The notes beneath the pieces were generated by a model. That model made no database searches, was not told the origin of the DNA, and saw nothing but the letters and a program-made list of their open reading frames with translations. Below are positions 41,634 to 50,653 of a stretch of 64,000 bases of DNA, piece after piece. The first letter of the stretch is position 1, and each line of letters opens with the position of its first letter. The position numbers were made by a program, and so were the translations under genes. Source of the stretch: Sphingopyxis sp. CCNWLW2 (GTDB lineage Bacteria > Pseudomonadota > Alphaproteobacteria > Sphingomonadales > Sphingomonadaceae); assembly GCF_037095755.1 (NCBI RefSeq), contig NZ_JBAWKJ010000001.1:1987001-2051000 (forward strand). The letters are read 5' to 3'.

Positions 41634-43151
41634 ATGAGCTGGAAAAAAGAGATCGAAGAGCTGGGCCAACGCCGCGCGATGGCCGAGAAGATGGGCGGCG
41701 CGGAAAAGGTCGCGCGGCAGCATGGGCGCGGCAAGATGGACGCGCGGGCGCGGCTCGCGGGGATCGTCGACGAAGGCAGCTTTCGCGAGATCGGCAAGAT
41801 CGCGGGCCGCGGCAAATATGGTGCGGACGGCGAGCTGGAGGATCTGGCGGCGTCGAATTTCATCTTCGGGCGCGCGAATATCGACGGGCGGCCGGTCGTC
41901 GCCTCGGCCGACGATTTCACCGTGCGCGGCGGCGCGGCCGATGCGGCGCTGCACCGGAAATTCGTCCAGTGCGAGGCGATGGCGCATGAATATCGCCTTC
42001 CGCTGATCCGCATGATCGACGGTACCGGCGGCGGCGGGTCGGTCAAGACGTTGGAGGATATGGGCTATACCTATATCCCGCACGTGCCCGGCTGGGACGA
42101 GATCATCGCGAACCTCGATACCGTGCCGGTGGTGGCGCTCGCGCTCGGGCCGACCGCGGGCCTGGGCGCGGCGCGCGTCGTTGCGAGCCATTACAGCGTG
42201 ATGGTGCGCGGGCTGTCGCAGCTGTTCGCGGCGGGACCCGCGGTCGCGGCGGCGATCGGCGATACATTGGACCGCGAGGAACTCGGCGGCAGCGACGTGC
42301 ATACGCGCAACGGTGTCGTCGATGACGAGGTCGCGAGCGAGGTCGAGGCTTTTGCCGCGGCGCGGCGGTTTTTGTCCTATCTGCCGTCGTCGATCCACGA
42401 CCGGGCGCAGCGCACGGCATGCAGCGATCCGGTCGACCGGCGCGAGGAGAGCCTGCTGTCGGCGGTGCCGCGCGAGGCGAAGCAGGTTTACTCGATGCGG
42501 CGCATCGCGAACGCGGTGTTCGACCAGGACAGTTTCTTCGAAATGGGCGCGCGTTGGGGGCGGGCGGTGATTACCGCCTTCGCGCGATTGGACGGCTATC
42601 CGGTCGCGGTGCTCGCGAGCGATCCGTCGTATCTTGGCGGATCGTGGGACGCGAAGACGAGCGAGAAGGCGGAACGCTTCGTGAAGATGGCCGACCAGTT
42701 CCGGCTGCCGATCGTCCATCTGGTCGACAATCCGGGCTTTATGATCGGCGGCGAAGCCGAGCGGACGGGGACGATCCGGTACGGCGTGCAGGCGATGAAC
42801 GCGATCTACCGCGCGACGGTGCCGCTCGCATCGGTGGTGGTGCGCCGCGCCTATGGCATCGCGGGCAGCGCGATGTCGAACGCCGAGCGCTTCCAGTACC
42901 GCTTTGCCTGGCCGTCGGGCGACTGGGGCAGCCTGCCGATCGAGGGCGGGGTCGAGGTTGCGTACAAGAGCGAGCTGGAGGCGGCGGAGGACCCCGCGGC
43001 GCATCTGGAGGCGATCAGGGAGCGGCTCAATCGCGTACGTTCGCCGTTCCGCACCGCGGAGAAATATGGGGTCGAGGATATCATCGACCCGCGCGATACG
43101 CGGCCGCTCCTGTGCGAGTTTGCCGAGCTGGCGTGGCGGGTGCTGAAATAG
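41634..43151 (+). CDS. Acyl-CoA carboxylase beta (carboxyltransferase) subunit
   Basis: A 505-residue carboxyltransferase that moves CO2 from biotin to an acyl-CoA. The crotonase-fold halves are seen in RPVVASADDFTVRGGAAD, MIDGTGGGGSVKTLEDMGYT, the oxyanion segment GPTAGLGAARVVASHYSVMV, and ASDPSYLGGSWDAKTSEKAE, VDNPGFMIGGEAERTGTIRY. No alpha (biotin carboxylase) gene is adjacent. Substrate could be propionyl-, methylcrotonyl- or related CoA; not decided. Confidence 0.9.
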   Translation: MSWKKEIEELGQRRAMAEKMGGAEKVARQHGRGKMDARARLAGIVDEGSFREIGKIAGRGKYGADGELEDLAASNFIFGRANIDGRPVVASADDFTVRGGAADAALHRKFVQCEAMAHEYRLPLIRMIDGTGGGGSVKTLEDMGYTYIPHVPGWDEIIANLDTVPVVALALGPTAGLGAARVVASHYSVMVRGLSQLFAAGPAVAAAIGDTLDREELGGSDVHTRNGVVDDEVASEVEAFAAARRFLSYLPSSIHDRAQRTACSDPVDRREESLLSAVPREAKQVYSMRRIANAVFDQDSFFEMGARWGRAVITAFARLDGYPVAVLASDPSYLGGSWDAKTSEKAERFVKMADQFRLPIVHLVDNPGFMIGGEAERTGTIRYGVQAMNAIYRATVPLASVVVRRAYGIAGSAMSNAERFQYRFAWPSGDWGSLPIEGGVEVAYKSELEAAEDPAAHLEAIRERLNRVRSPFRTAEKYGVEDIIDPRDTRPLLCEFAELAWRVLK

Positions 43152-43162
43152 TCCTTCATTCG

Positions 43163-43238
43163 TCATTCCGGCGAAGGCCGGAATCCCGACCTTGCTTTTG
43201 GATCGCGAGGGTGAGATCCCGGCCTTCGCCGGGATGAC
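43163..43238. repeat. Inverted repeat, TCCGGCGAAGGCCGGA family
   Basis: The arms 43163-43187 and 43215-43238 pair; each contains a CCGG-CGAAGG-CCGG hairpin. It follows the carboxylase gene. Same family as 21947 and 30550. Confidence 0.85.
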
Positions 43239-43261
43239 GGAACGAAGGGGGACGGCAGCCT

Positions 43262-44395
43262 TTGAACACCGCGCGCCATCATGGCATGGACTGGCTGCGG
43301 ATCGGCGCGTTCGGGCTGCTGATCCTCTATCATATCGGCATGTATTTCGTGCCGTGGGGCTGGCATGTGAAGATCGCCGAGCCGCTGGACTGGGTGCAGT
43401 TGCCGATGCTCGCGACGAACAGCTGGCGGCTCGCGCTGCTGTTCCTCGTGTCGGGTTATGCGAGCGCGGCGCTGTTCGCGAAGCTGGGCGGCAGCGGCGC
43501 CTTTGCGCGCTCGCGCAGCGCGCGGCTGCTGATCCCGCTCGTCTTCGGCATCATCGTCATCATCCCGCCGCAGCCGTGGATCGAACTCGTCGGCCAGCAT
43601 GGCTATCGGCATGGCTTCCTGCATTTCTGGCTCCATGATTATTTCCGCTTCGGATCGCTGGGCGGGATCGTCCTGCCGACGTGGCAGCATCTGTGGTTTG
43701 TCGTTTATCTGTGGGTCTATACGATGCTCGCCGCGGCCCTGGCGGCGCTGGTGCCGGGCGCGATGCGGGCGCGGATCGCCGATGGCGCGGCGCGGTGGCT
43801 CAGCGGCGCTGGGCTGCTCATCTGGCCGCTCGCGGCGTGGTTGCTCATCCATGCCGCCTTTCCGGACCATGAGGAGACGCACGCGCTGTTCGACGACGGC
43901 CCGTCGCATCTTCATTATCTGATGCCCTTCCTTGTCGGCTGGTTGCTCCGGGTGCGGCCGCAGCTGTTCGATGTGGTGGCGCGCTGGTGGCGCGTCGCGC
44001 TGGTCCTCGCGGTCGCGGCGTTCGCGGTGGTCGCATGGATCATGTGCCTCTGGCTGACCGGGGCGCAGCCCGCCGAGTGGGGCCGGCTGCCGTTCAATAT
44101 CGCGCATCTGGTGCAGGGCTGGGCGACGATCGTCGCGCTGGTCGGGATCGCCGACCATTATTGGAACCGCGATCACCCGTCGCGCACGATGCTCGCCGAG
44201 GCGGTGTTCCCCTTTTATATCATCCACCAGACGATCATCGTCGTCGTCGGCTGGTATCTGCTGCAGGCCGGCGTCGCGGCACTGCCGTCCTTCCTAGTCC
44301 TGCTCGTCGCGACCACGCTTGGATGCTGGCTTTTCTACGTCATCGGGCGCAACATCGGCTGGCTGCGGCCGCTGATCGGATTGCAGCGCAGATAG
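43262..44395 (+). CDS. Membrane acyltransferase (Acyltransferase-3 family)
   Basis: A 377-residue integral membrane protein with about ten hydrophobic segments. The N-terminal HHGMDWLRIGAFGLLILYHI and the later AVFPFYIIHQTIIVVVGWYL are the two conserved ends of the Acyl_transf_3 (OpgC-like) family, whose members O-acylate sugars. It starts with TTG 43262 or ATG 43286. Substrate unknown. It is followed by a small membrane protein gene 10 bases on. Confidence 0.88.
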   Translation: MNTARHHGMDWLRIGAFGLLILYHIGMYFVPWGWHVKIAEPLDWVQLPMLATNSWRLALLFLVSGYASAALFAKLGGSGAFARSRSARLLIPLVFGIIVIIPPQPWIELVGQHGYRHGFLHFWLHDYFRFGSLGGIVLPTWQHLWFVVYLWVYTMLAAALAALVPGAMRARIADGAARWLSGAGLLIWPLAAWLLIHAAFPDHEETHALFDDGPSHLHYLMPFLVGWLLRVRPQLFDVVARWWRVALVLAVAAFAVVAWIMCLWLTGAQPAEWGRLPFNIAHLVQGWATIVALVGIADHYWNRDHPSRTMLAEAVFPFYIIHQTIIVVVGWYLLQAGVAALPSFLVLLVATTLGCWLFYVIGRNIGWLRPLIGLQRR

Positions 44396-44405
44396 GGAGG
44401 GCGTC

Positions 44406-44612
44406 ATGGGGGCTTTAAGGGGAATCCTGACGATTGTCGGGGTCGCGGCGATCCTTGTCGGCGGGCTGTGGGTGCTGCAGGGGCTCGACATCGTCCGCTG
44501 GCCGGCGAGCAGTTTCATGCTCGGCGACACGGTTTGGACGCGCAATGGCCTGTTTTTGTCGATCCTCGGTATCGTCCTGATCCTGTTCGCTCGCAAAAGA
44601 CGGCAGCCCTGA
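44406..44612 (+). CDS. Small two-helix membrane protein
   Basis: A 68-residue protein with GGGAGG before ATG 44406, two membrane segments (LTIVGVAAILVGGLWVLQG and LFLSILGIVLILFARK) joined by a short loop with the conserved-looking WPASSFM and GDTVWTRNG. Such small proteins are common in alphaproteobacteria, but the function is unknown. Probably co-transcribed with the acyltransferase. Confidence 0.75.
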   Translation: MGALRGILTIVGVAAILVGGLWVLQGLDIVRWPASSFMLGDTVWTRNGLFLSILGIVLILFARKRRQP

Positions 44613-44619
44613 CGGATCG

Positions 44620-44633
44620 ACTACAAATGTAGT
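44620..44633. promoter_or_regulatory. BlaI/MecI-type operator-like palindrome
   Basis: ACTACA-AA-TGTAGT is a perfect 14-base palindrome with the TACA/TGTA halves typical of BlaI-family operators. It lies 60 bases before the S41 peptidase start. Confidence 0.55.
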
Positions 44634-44692
44634 TGATCTGTATTGTCTATGTGATACGCCATGGCCAATCCGGGGTTGGATTGGAGATGAAG

Positions 44693-45790
44693 ATGACGAT
44701 TTCCCTGCGCCTCTTGCCCGGCCTGCTGATGGCCGGTGCGATAATCGCTGCGCCGTTGATCGCCTCGCCGGCGGCGATTGCCGCGGACGAAGTGAATGGC
44801 GATGCGGTCGCCGAAAAATATGCCGCGCTGCTCGAGCGCGACTATGTCTATCCCGAAACCGGCACGAAATACGCAGCGGCGCTGCGCGCGGGTGTGAAGG
44901 CCGGGCGTTACAAGGCGCTTTCGGGCGAGGCATTGGCCCGCGCGATCGACGCCGACATCGACGCGGTGGCGCCCGACGGGCATTTGCGGTTGCGCGTTCC
45001 CGATGCGGTGAGACCCGCGGGAGGTGCCAGCGGACCAGCACCCGGACCGCGGCCGCAGAAGCCTCCGATCGAGCAGGCGGGCTGGATCGCGCCGGGGATT
45101 GCTTTTGTCCGCTTCAACGTCTTTCCCAACGATGCGAGCGTGACCGAGCAGGCGGCGAAGTTCATGGCGGACCATGCCGACGCGAAAGCCATCATCTTTG
45201 ACATTCGCTCGCATGGCGGTGGCGGGCTCGAACAGATGGACGTCATGTTCCCGTGGATTTTCGACAAGAAGACGCGCCTCGTCACGATGGCGACACGCGC
45301 GTCGGTCGACGCCGAGGGCGGCTCGCCGATCGCCGGCATTCCCTCGCTGCACGTGGTGAAGGGCGACGCCGGCATGGTGACGCGCGAACATTGGATCACG
45401 CCGAATGCCGACAAACGGCTGAGGGATGCGAAAATCTATGTGCTGACGTCGGGCGCGACGGGATCGGCGGCCGAGCATTTCTCGCTTGCGATGAAGCATA
45501 CCGGGCGCGGCGTGCTGGTGGGTAGCGCGACCGGCGGTGCCAATCATTTCGGGCGCGGCGAGGATCTGGGCGGCGGCTATGGCGCCTTCATCCCGGTCGG
45601 GCGCACCTATGACCCCGCGACCGGCAAGGATTGGGAAGGCGATGGCGTCCAGCCCGACATCGCGGTGGCACCCGCCGACGCGCTGGTGCGCGTGCTCACC
45701 GAACTGGGTGTGGCGCCGGCGGAGGCGAAGACGCTGTCCGATGCGCATATGCCCAAGTGGCCGATGGAGCGGCGCAAGCCGCGGAAGTAA
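44693..45790 (+). CDS. S41-family peptidase, exported
   Basis: A 365-residue protein starting at ATG 44693 (GGAG six bases upstream; ATG 44687 is too close). It has a signal peptide (LLPGLLMAGAIIAAPLIASP) and then a tail-specific-protease-like domain: AIIFDIRSHGGGGLEQMDVM and the nucleophile region VLTSGATGSAAEHFSLAM. No PDZ domain is visible. Probably periplasmic, cutting or binding peptides. A BlaI-like operator lies upstream; a second S41 peptidase is encoded at 58457. Confidence 0.85.
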   Translation: MTISLRLLPGLLMAGAIIAAPLIASPAAIAADEVNGDAVAEKYAALLERDYVYPETGTKYAAALRAGVKAGRYKALSGEALARAIDADIDAVAPDGHLRLRVPDAVRPAGGASGPAPGPRPQKPPIEQAGWIAPGIAFVRFNVFPNDASVTEQAAKFMADHADAKAIIFDIRSHGGGGLEQMDVMFPWIFDKKTRLVTMATRASVDAEGGSPIAGIPSLHVVKGDAGMVTREHWITPNADKRLRDAKIYVLTSGATGSAAEHFSLAMKHTGRGVLVGSATGGANHFGRGEDLGGGYGAFIPVGRTYDPATGKDWEGDGVQPDIAVAPADALVRVLTELGVAPAEAKTLSDAHMPKWPMERRKPRK

Positions 45791-45804
45791 ACAGCTTCCC
45801 AATT

Positions 45805-45884
45805 CCGTTCGTGTCGAGCGAAGTCGAGATACCCTGAAGGCAGGTACAACCGATGAGCATCTCGACTTCGCTCGATGCGAACGG
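45805..45884. repeat. Inverted repeat, TCGAGCGAAGTCGAGA family
   Basis: CCGTTCGTGTCGAGCGAAGT (from 45805) and its near-complement ending at 45884 match at 24 of 26 positions. It lies between convergent genes. Confidence 0.85.
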
Positions 45885-45894
45885 GATTTGATGG

Positions 45895-46374
45895 CTAGGC
45901 GTTCGCGAGAGCCGTCAGGGCCTCGCCGTCGACGCGCATCACGGTCCATTCGTCCATCAGCCTGGCGCCGAGGCTCTGGTAGAAACCGATCGACGGCGTG
46001 TTCCAGTCGAGCACCCACCATTCGAGGCGCGCGCAGTCGCGTTCGACGCAGAGCTTGGCGAGATGCGCGAGCAGCGCCTTGCCGAGCCCCGATCCGCGCG
46101 CTTCGGGGCGGACGAACAGATCCTCGAGATAAATGCCGGGCTTGCCCTCGAAGGTCGAGAAATTGTGGAAGAAGAGCGCGAAGCCCTGTGCCGCGCCATC
46201 GATTTCGCCGATCAGGACTTCCGCATAAGGCCGCGGGCCGAAGAGTTTCTCGCCGAGCTTCGCCTCGTCGAAGCGGACTTCGTGCGCGAGCTTTTCATAA
46301 TCGGCGAGGTCGCGGATGAACTGCGCGATCAGCGGCAGGTCGACGGGGGTGGCGGGGCGGATCGAGAGGGTCAC
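45895..46374 (-). CDS. GNAT-family N-acetyltransferase
   Basis: A 159-residue protein from GTG 46374 (AGGA upstream). It looks like the polyamine/diamine acetyltransferase branch: SIRPATPVDLPLIAQFIRDL, KPGIYLEDLFVRPEARGSGL and GKALLAHLAKL (acetyl-CoA loop), then WWVLDWNTPSIGFYQSLGAR. Spermidine or thialysine is a family suggestion, not shown. Longer frame to 46479 has no better start. Confidence 0.88.
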   Translation of the reverse strand: MTLSIRPATPVDLPLIAQFIRDLADYEKLAHEVRFDEAKLGEKLFGPRPYAEVLIGEIDGAAQGFALFFHNFSTFEGKPGIYLEDLFVRPEARGSGLGKALLAHLAKLCVERDCARLEWWVLDWNTPSIGFYQSLGARLMDEWTVMRVDGEALTALANA

Positions 46375-46535
46375 CGGGCTATCCTGCTGAGAGGGAGGTT
46401 GCGGCGCTTTTAACGCGCGCGCGGCGGGGGGCAATGGTGCGCTTATCCGGTCAGCGAGAAGGTGCGCCCTTGCCGCCACGCCGGCACCCTGTAATCAGGA
46501 CCGGCGACAGAGTGCGCGAACGACGGGAGATGCCG

Positions 46536-47123
46536 ATGCCGATGCCGATGGTGAGCGCGCGATTGCTGGTGCTGGCGTTGCTGGCGGGGAGCGCGGGTGT
46601 TTCCGCCATGGCGCAATCGGCGCCAGTCGCTCCGCCCGCGGAGACCGTCCGCGACGGTCTGCGCGATTTCGATTTCGAAATCGGGACCTGGGCAACCGAG
46701 GTGCGCGTGCTGCGCAATCCCTTGTCGGGCAAGCCGCCGGTCTGGGCCGAATATCGCGGCACGAGCCTCGTCCGCAGCCTGATGGATGGCAGGGCGAACA
46801 GCGTCGAGCTGTCGGTCGCGGGGCCCGCGGGGAAGATCGAGGGCATCTCGTTGCGGCTTTACGATCCCGGCGCCCGCCGGTGGAGCCTCAACTTCGCCAG
46901 CCTGCGCGACGGGGCGTTGACCCCGCCAGTGATCGGCGGTTTTGGCGCCGATGGACGCGGCGTCTTTTATGGCGACGACAAGCTGGGCGAGCGGCCCGTC
47001 CGCGTGCGGTTCGTCATCACGCAGGTTTCGGCCGACGAGGCGCGTTTCGAGCAGGCCTTTTCGGCCGATAGCGGCGCGACATGGGAAGTGAACTGGGTCG
47101 CGGTCGACCGGCGGACGGACTGA
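46536..47123 (+). CDS. Exported hypothetical protein
   Basis: A 195-residue product starting in a run of ATGs (46530-46548); 46536 has GGGAG at the best distance. Signal peptide: LLVLALLAGSAGVSAMAQS. The mature part is beta-rich (GLRDFDFEIGTWATEVRVLR, RVRFVITQVSADEARFEQAF) and resembles lipocalin-like or DUF1579-type domains. No catalytic site. Periplasmic by signal. Confidence 0.72.
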   Translation: MPMPMVSARLLVLALLAGSAGVSAMAQSAPVAPPAETVRDGLRDFDFEIGTWATEVRVLRNPLSGKPPVWAEYRGTSLVRSLMDGRANSVELSVAGPAGKIEGISLRLYDPGARRWSLNFASLRDGALTPPVIGGFGADGRGVFYGDDKLGERPVRVRFVITQVSADEARFEQAFSADSGATWEVNWVAVDRRTD

Positions 47124-47151
47124 GCCGCCACGGGAATGTCGCTTGCGGGGG

Positions 47152-48303
47152 TTACGCCGCCTTGCCGTGCAGCGTGTCCATGCTCACCGAACTGCCCGCG
47201 TCGATCTCGGCCGCCTTCGCTTCGACGAGCTTGACGATATGGCTGATCATGTCGGCGTCCTCGACATGATGGTCGGTGACGCCCGACAGGAACACCATAT
47301 GCTTGCCATTGCCGCCACCGGTGATGCCGATGTCGGTTTCGCGCGCTTCGCCGGGGCCGTTGACGACGCACCCTAATACCGAGAGCGACATCGGGGTCTT
47401 GATGTGGCTGAGCGCGTCTTCGAGCGCCTGCACGGTGCGGATGACGTCGAAGCCCTGCCGCGCGCAGCTGGGGCAGGAGACGACGCGGACGCCGCGGGTG
47501 CGGAGGCCCAAGGATTTGAGGATTTCATAGCCGACGCGCACTTCCTCTTCGGGTTCGGCCGAGAGTGATACGCGGATCGTGTCGCCGATGCCGGCCCAGA
47601 GGAGGTTGCCGATGCCGAGCGCCGATTTGACGGTGCCGCCGATCAGCCCGCCGGCTTCGGTGATGCCGAGGTGCAGCGGGCAGTCGACCGCGTCGGCGAG
47701 CTGCGCGTAAGCGGCGACCGCGAGGAAGACGTCGCTCGCCTTCACCGCGACCTTATATTCGTGGAAGTCGTGATCCTGCAGCAGCTTGATATGGTCGAGT
47801 GCGCTTTCGACGAGCGCCTCGGGGCAGGGCTCGCCATATTTTTCGAGCAGGTCTTTTTCGAGGCTACCGGCGTTGACCCCGATGCGGATCGCGCACCCGT
47901 TGGCCTTTGCGGCGCGGACGACTTCGCCGACGCGCTCGGACGAACCGATATTGCCGGGGTTGATGCGCAGGCACGCGGCGCCGGCGTCGGCGGCTTCGAG
48001 GGCACGTTTATAATGGAAATGGATGTCGGCGATGATCGGGATGCGCGACGCGCGGACGATCTTGCCGAGCGCCGCGGTCGATTCGGTATCGGGGCACGAC
48101 ACGCGGATGAGGTCGGCGCCTGCCTCCTCGCAGCGGCGGATCTGGTCGATCGTCGCGACCGGATCGCTGGTCAGCGTGTTCGTCATCGTCTGCACGCTGA
48201 TCGGCGCGCCGCCGCCGACGGGGACATTGCCGACCATGATCTGGCGGCATTCGCGCCGCGCGATGTCGCGCCAGGGGCGCAGGCCGGGGTTGTGATCGCT
48301 CAT
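47152..48303 (-). CDS. ispG: 4-hydroxy-3-methylbut-2-en-1-yl diphosphate synthase, flavodoxin type
   Basis: A 383-residue iron-sulfur enzyme of the MEP isoprenoid pathway. N-terminal [20 protein letters not shown] and [19 protein letters not shown] form the TIM-barrel start; the [4Fe-4S] ligands are in [11 protein letters not shown] and [16 protein letters not shown]. Length is standard. Single gene, divergent from the TorF-type porin. Confidence 0.96.
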   Translation of the reverse strand: MSDHNPGLRPWRDIARRECRQIMVGNVPVGGGAPISVQTMTNTLTSDPVATIDQIRRCEEAGADLIRVSCPDTESTAALGKIVRASRIPIIADIHFHYKRALEAADAGAACLRINPGNIGSSERVGEVVRAAKANGCAIRIGVNAGSLEKDLLEKYGEPCPEALVESALDHIKLLQDHDFHEYKVAVKASDVFLAVAAYAQLADAVDCPLHLGITEAGGLIGGTVKSALGIGNLLWAGIGDTIRVSLSAEPEEEVRVGYEILKSLGLRTRGVRVVSCPSCARQGFDVIRTVQALEDALSHIKTPMSLSVLGCVVNGPGEARETDIGITGGGNGKHMVFLSGVTDHHVEDADMISHIVKLVEAKAAEIDAGSSVSMDTLHGKAA

Positions 48304-48565
48304 GGTGCGGGCTCGATAAGAAAGGGAGATATGCGCCGCTCTTTAGCCGCCCGGGGGGCGCTTGGCAAAGCCCGGTGTGTTCCGCGGCGCCTGTTGCGCG
48401 AAAGACACAGTCTGACGCCGATTCGTCACTTTGCGCAATTTTCGTTTGTGCGTCGCAGCAAAATCGGCAATTTCGAACGCGTTCGACGTTACAGGCCCGT
48501 ACGAAGAGGCGTGAACACGCAACGGCAGGCTGGGACGATCCGTTTTTTATTTAGGGGGATCACCC

Positions 48566-49318
48566 ATGAAATTTCTTACCAAAGCGTGTTTCGGCATGCT
48601 GCTCGCCGCGTCGTCCATGTCGACGCCCGCCTTCGCCCAGGAAGAAGAAGCGGCCAGCGGTCCGTTCACGCTTTCGGGCGGCATTGCGGTCACCTCGGAC
48701 TATCGTTTCCGCGGAATTTCGCTGTCGAACGAAAAGGTCGCCGTGCAGCCGACGCTGACGCTCAGCCATGAAAGCGGCCTCTATGCGGGCGTCTGGGGCT
48801 CCTCGCTCCCCGACAGCGATGCCTATGGCAAGTTCGAACTCGACCTCTACGCGGGCTTCAACACCGAAATCGCCTCGGGCACGACGGCCGATATCGGCGT
48901 GACCTATTACACCTATCCGGGCAGCCATGACGGCGGCGCGCCGACCGACTATTTCGAAGGCATCGGCAAGCTGTCGCACGACATCGGTCCGGTCTCGGTC
49001 ACCGGCATGGTCGCCTATGCGCCCAAGCAGAATTCGCTCGGCGACGACGACAATATCTACCTGAACCTCGGTGCCGGCTTTGGCGTGCCCAATACGCCGC
49101 TGACGCTGACCGCGGGCGTCGGTTACAACGACGGTTCGCTGGGCCTTGTGTCGCCGGACGGCAAATATATCGACTGGTCAATCGGCGCTTCGGCGGTTGC
49201 GGGCCCGCTGACCTTCTCGGTCCAATATATCGACACCGACGTCAAAAAATCGGGCATCAAGGCGCTCGACACGCTTTACGATCCAACCGTGGTCTTTACG
49301 CTGGGCGCATCTTTCTGA
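48566..49318 (+). CDS. TorF-family outer-membrane porin
   Basis: A 250-residue protein with a signal peptide (KACFGMLLAASSMSTPAFA), then beta strands alternating every ten residues: FTLSGGIAVTSDYRFRGISL (the TorF signature), SHESGLYAGVWGSSLPD, GKFELDLYAGFNTEI, and a C-terminal VVFTLGASF, as for outer-membrane insertion. A small-molecule porin; substrate unknown. It is a single gene with a strong terminator. Confidence 0.9.
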   Translation: MKFLTKACFGMLLAASSMSTPAFAQEEEAASGPFTLSGGIAVTSDYRFRGISLSNEKVAVQPTLTLSHESGLYAGVWGSSLPDSDAYGKFELDLYAGFNTEIASGTTADIGVTYYTYPGSHDGGAPTDYFEGIGKLSHDIGPVSVTGMVAYAPKQNSLGDDDNIYLNLGAGFGVPNTPLTLTAGVGYNDGSLGLVSPDGKYIDWSIGASAVAGPLTFSVQYIDTDVKKSGIKALDTLYDPTVVFTLGASF

Positions 49319-49346
49319 TCGCCTAGCGGGTCAGCGACCACGCGCT

Positions 49347-49380
49347 AAGGGGACGGCTTCGGGGGAGGCCGTCCCCTTTT
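49347..49380 (+). terminator. Intrinsic terminator of the porin gene
   Basis: AAGGGGACGGC (49347-49357) pairs with GCCGTCCCCTT (49368-49378) around a 10-base loop and is followed by T residues. It begins 29 bases after the stop. Confidence 0.88.
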
Positions 49381-49398
49381 TCGTGCGCGAATGCCGGG

Positions 49399-50547
49399 TT
49401 ACCGCCAGCGCAGATTATGGGAGCCGAGATCGGCGAGGGTCCTGGCCCCCATCAATTTCATGCCGCGTTCCATCTCGGCGCGCAGCAGCGCGATCGCGCG
49501 CGCGACGCCATCCTCGCCCGCCGCGGCGAGCGCGTAGAGATAGAGGCGGCCGCCCGAGCAGGCCTTGGCGCCGACCGACAGCGCTTTCAGCACATGCGTG
49601 CCGCGCGTGATGCCGCCGTCGCAGATCACCTCGACCTTGTCCCCCACCGCCTCGACGATGTCGGCGAGCGCGTCGAAGGGGGAGATGCTGCCGTCGAGCT
49701 GGCGTCCGCCATGGTTGGAGACCATGATCGCGGTGGCGCCGATGTCGGCGGCGCGCTTCGCATCCTCGACCGCGACGATGCCCTTAAGGCAGAAGGGGCC
49801 GTCCCATTTCTTGCGGATCGCCTCGGCGCGTTTCCAGTCGAGGCTTTGGTCGAGCATCGAGGTGAAATATTCGGCGACCGATTTGGGGACGCTCGACCCT
49901 TCGGAAACATGCGTCGCAAGGTTCGGCAGGCTGAATTTTTCGCGGAGGACATAGTTGAGACCCCAGCCGGGCTTGGCGGCATAGCTCAACATGTTGCGCG
50001 CCGTGAAACGCGGCGGCGAGGTGAAGCCCGAGCGCAGGCAGCGTTCGCGGTTGCCGCCGACGATCGTGTCGACGGTGAGCGCCACGGCATCGAATTTCGC
50101 ATCGCGTGCAGCGTCGAGCATCGCCTGATTGAGCCCTTCGTCATGGTGGACGTAGAGCTGGAACAGCTTGGGGCCGTTCGTCAGCGCGCCGGCTTCGGCG
50201 AGGCTGATCGTCGCGAGGCTCGAGATGCCCGCGACGGTGCCCGCATTGGCGGCGGCGCGGAGGACGGCGCGCTCGCCCTGCCAGTGGAACAGGCGCTGGA
50301 GCGCGGTCGGCGACAGGAAGAGCGGCATCGCCATTTCGCGCCCGAAGAGCGTGGTGCGCATGTCGACGCTTTCGACCCCGGCGAGGACGCGCGGGATCAG
50401 GTCGCAATCGTCGAACGCCGCGCGGTTGCGGCGGCGGGTGACCTCGTCGTCGGCGGCGCCGTCGATATAGTCGAACACCGGCCAGGGCAGGCGGCGCTTC
50501 GCGAGCGCGCGGAAGTCGTCGATATTGTGGCAGTCGGTCAGGCGCAC
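49399..50547 (-). CDS. FMN-dependent alpha-hydroxy-acid oxidase/dehydrogenase
   Basis: A 382-residue LldD-like flavoprotein from GTG 50547. The N-terminal WPVFDYIDGAADDEVTRRRN, LFLSPTALQRLFHWQGERAV and the active-site loop IMVSNHGGRQLDGSISPFDA (catalytic His) are hallmarks, with DGGITRGTHVLKALSVGAKA binding FMN phosphate. It oxidises L-lactate, mandelate, glycolate or a related acid; not specified by sequence. Confidence 0.93.
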   Translation of the reverse strand: MRLTDCHNIDDFRALAKRRLPWPVFDYIDGAADDEVTRRRNRAAFDDCDLIPRVLAGVESVDMRTTLFGREMAMPLFLSPTALQRLFHWQGERAVLRAAANAGTVAGISSLATISLAEAGALTNGPKLFQLYVHHDEGLNQAMLDAARDAKFDAVALTVDTIVGGNRERCLRSGFTSPPRFTARNMLSYAAKPGWGLNYVLREKFSLPNLATHVSEGSSVPKSVAEYFTSMLDQSLDWKRAEAIRKKWDGPFCLKGIVAVEDAKRAADIGATAIMVSNHGGRQLDGSISPFDALADIVEAVGDKVEVICDGGITRGTHVLKALSVGAKACSGGRLYLYALAAAGEDGVARAIALLRAEMERGMKLMGARTLADLGSHNLRWR

Positions 50548-50564
50548 CTAATTTCCCCGTTGTA

Positions 50565-50643
50565 CCTCTGCGAAGGCAGGGGGCCATCACCTGCCGCCGC
50601 GCAAAATTCCAGCACCGGAGATGGGCCCCTGCCTTCGCAGGGG
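50565..50643. repeat. Inverted repeat, CTGCGAAGGCAGGGG family
   Basis: CCTCTGCGAAGGCAGGGGGC (from 50565) and its inverse GCCCCTGCCTTCGCAGGGG (to 50643) lie between the oxidase start and the next gene's stop. Each arm can fold on itself. Confidence 0.85.
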
Positions 50644-50653
50644 CACAGGCTCC

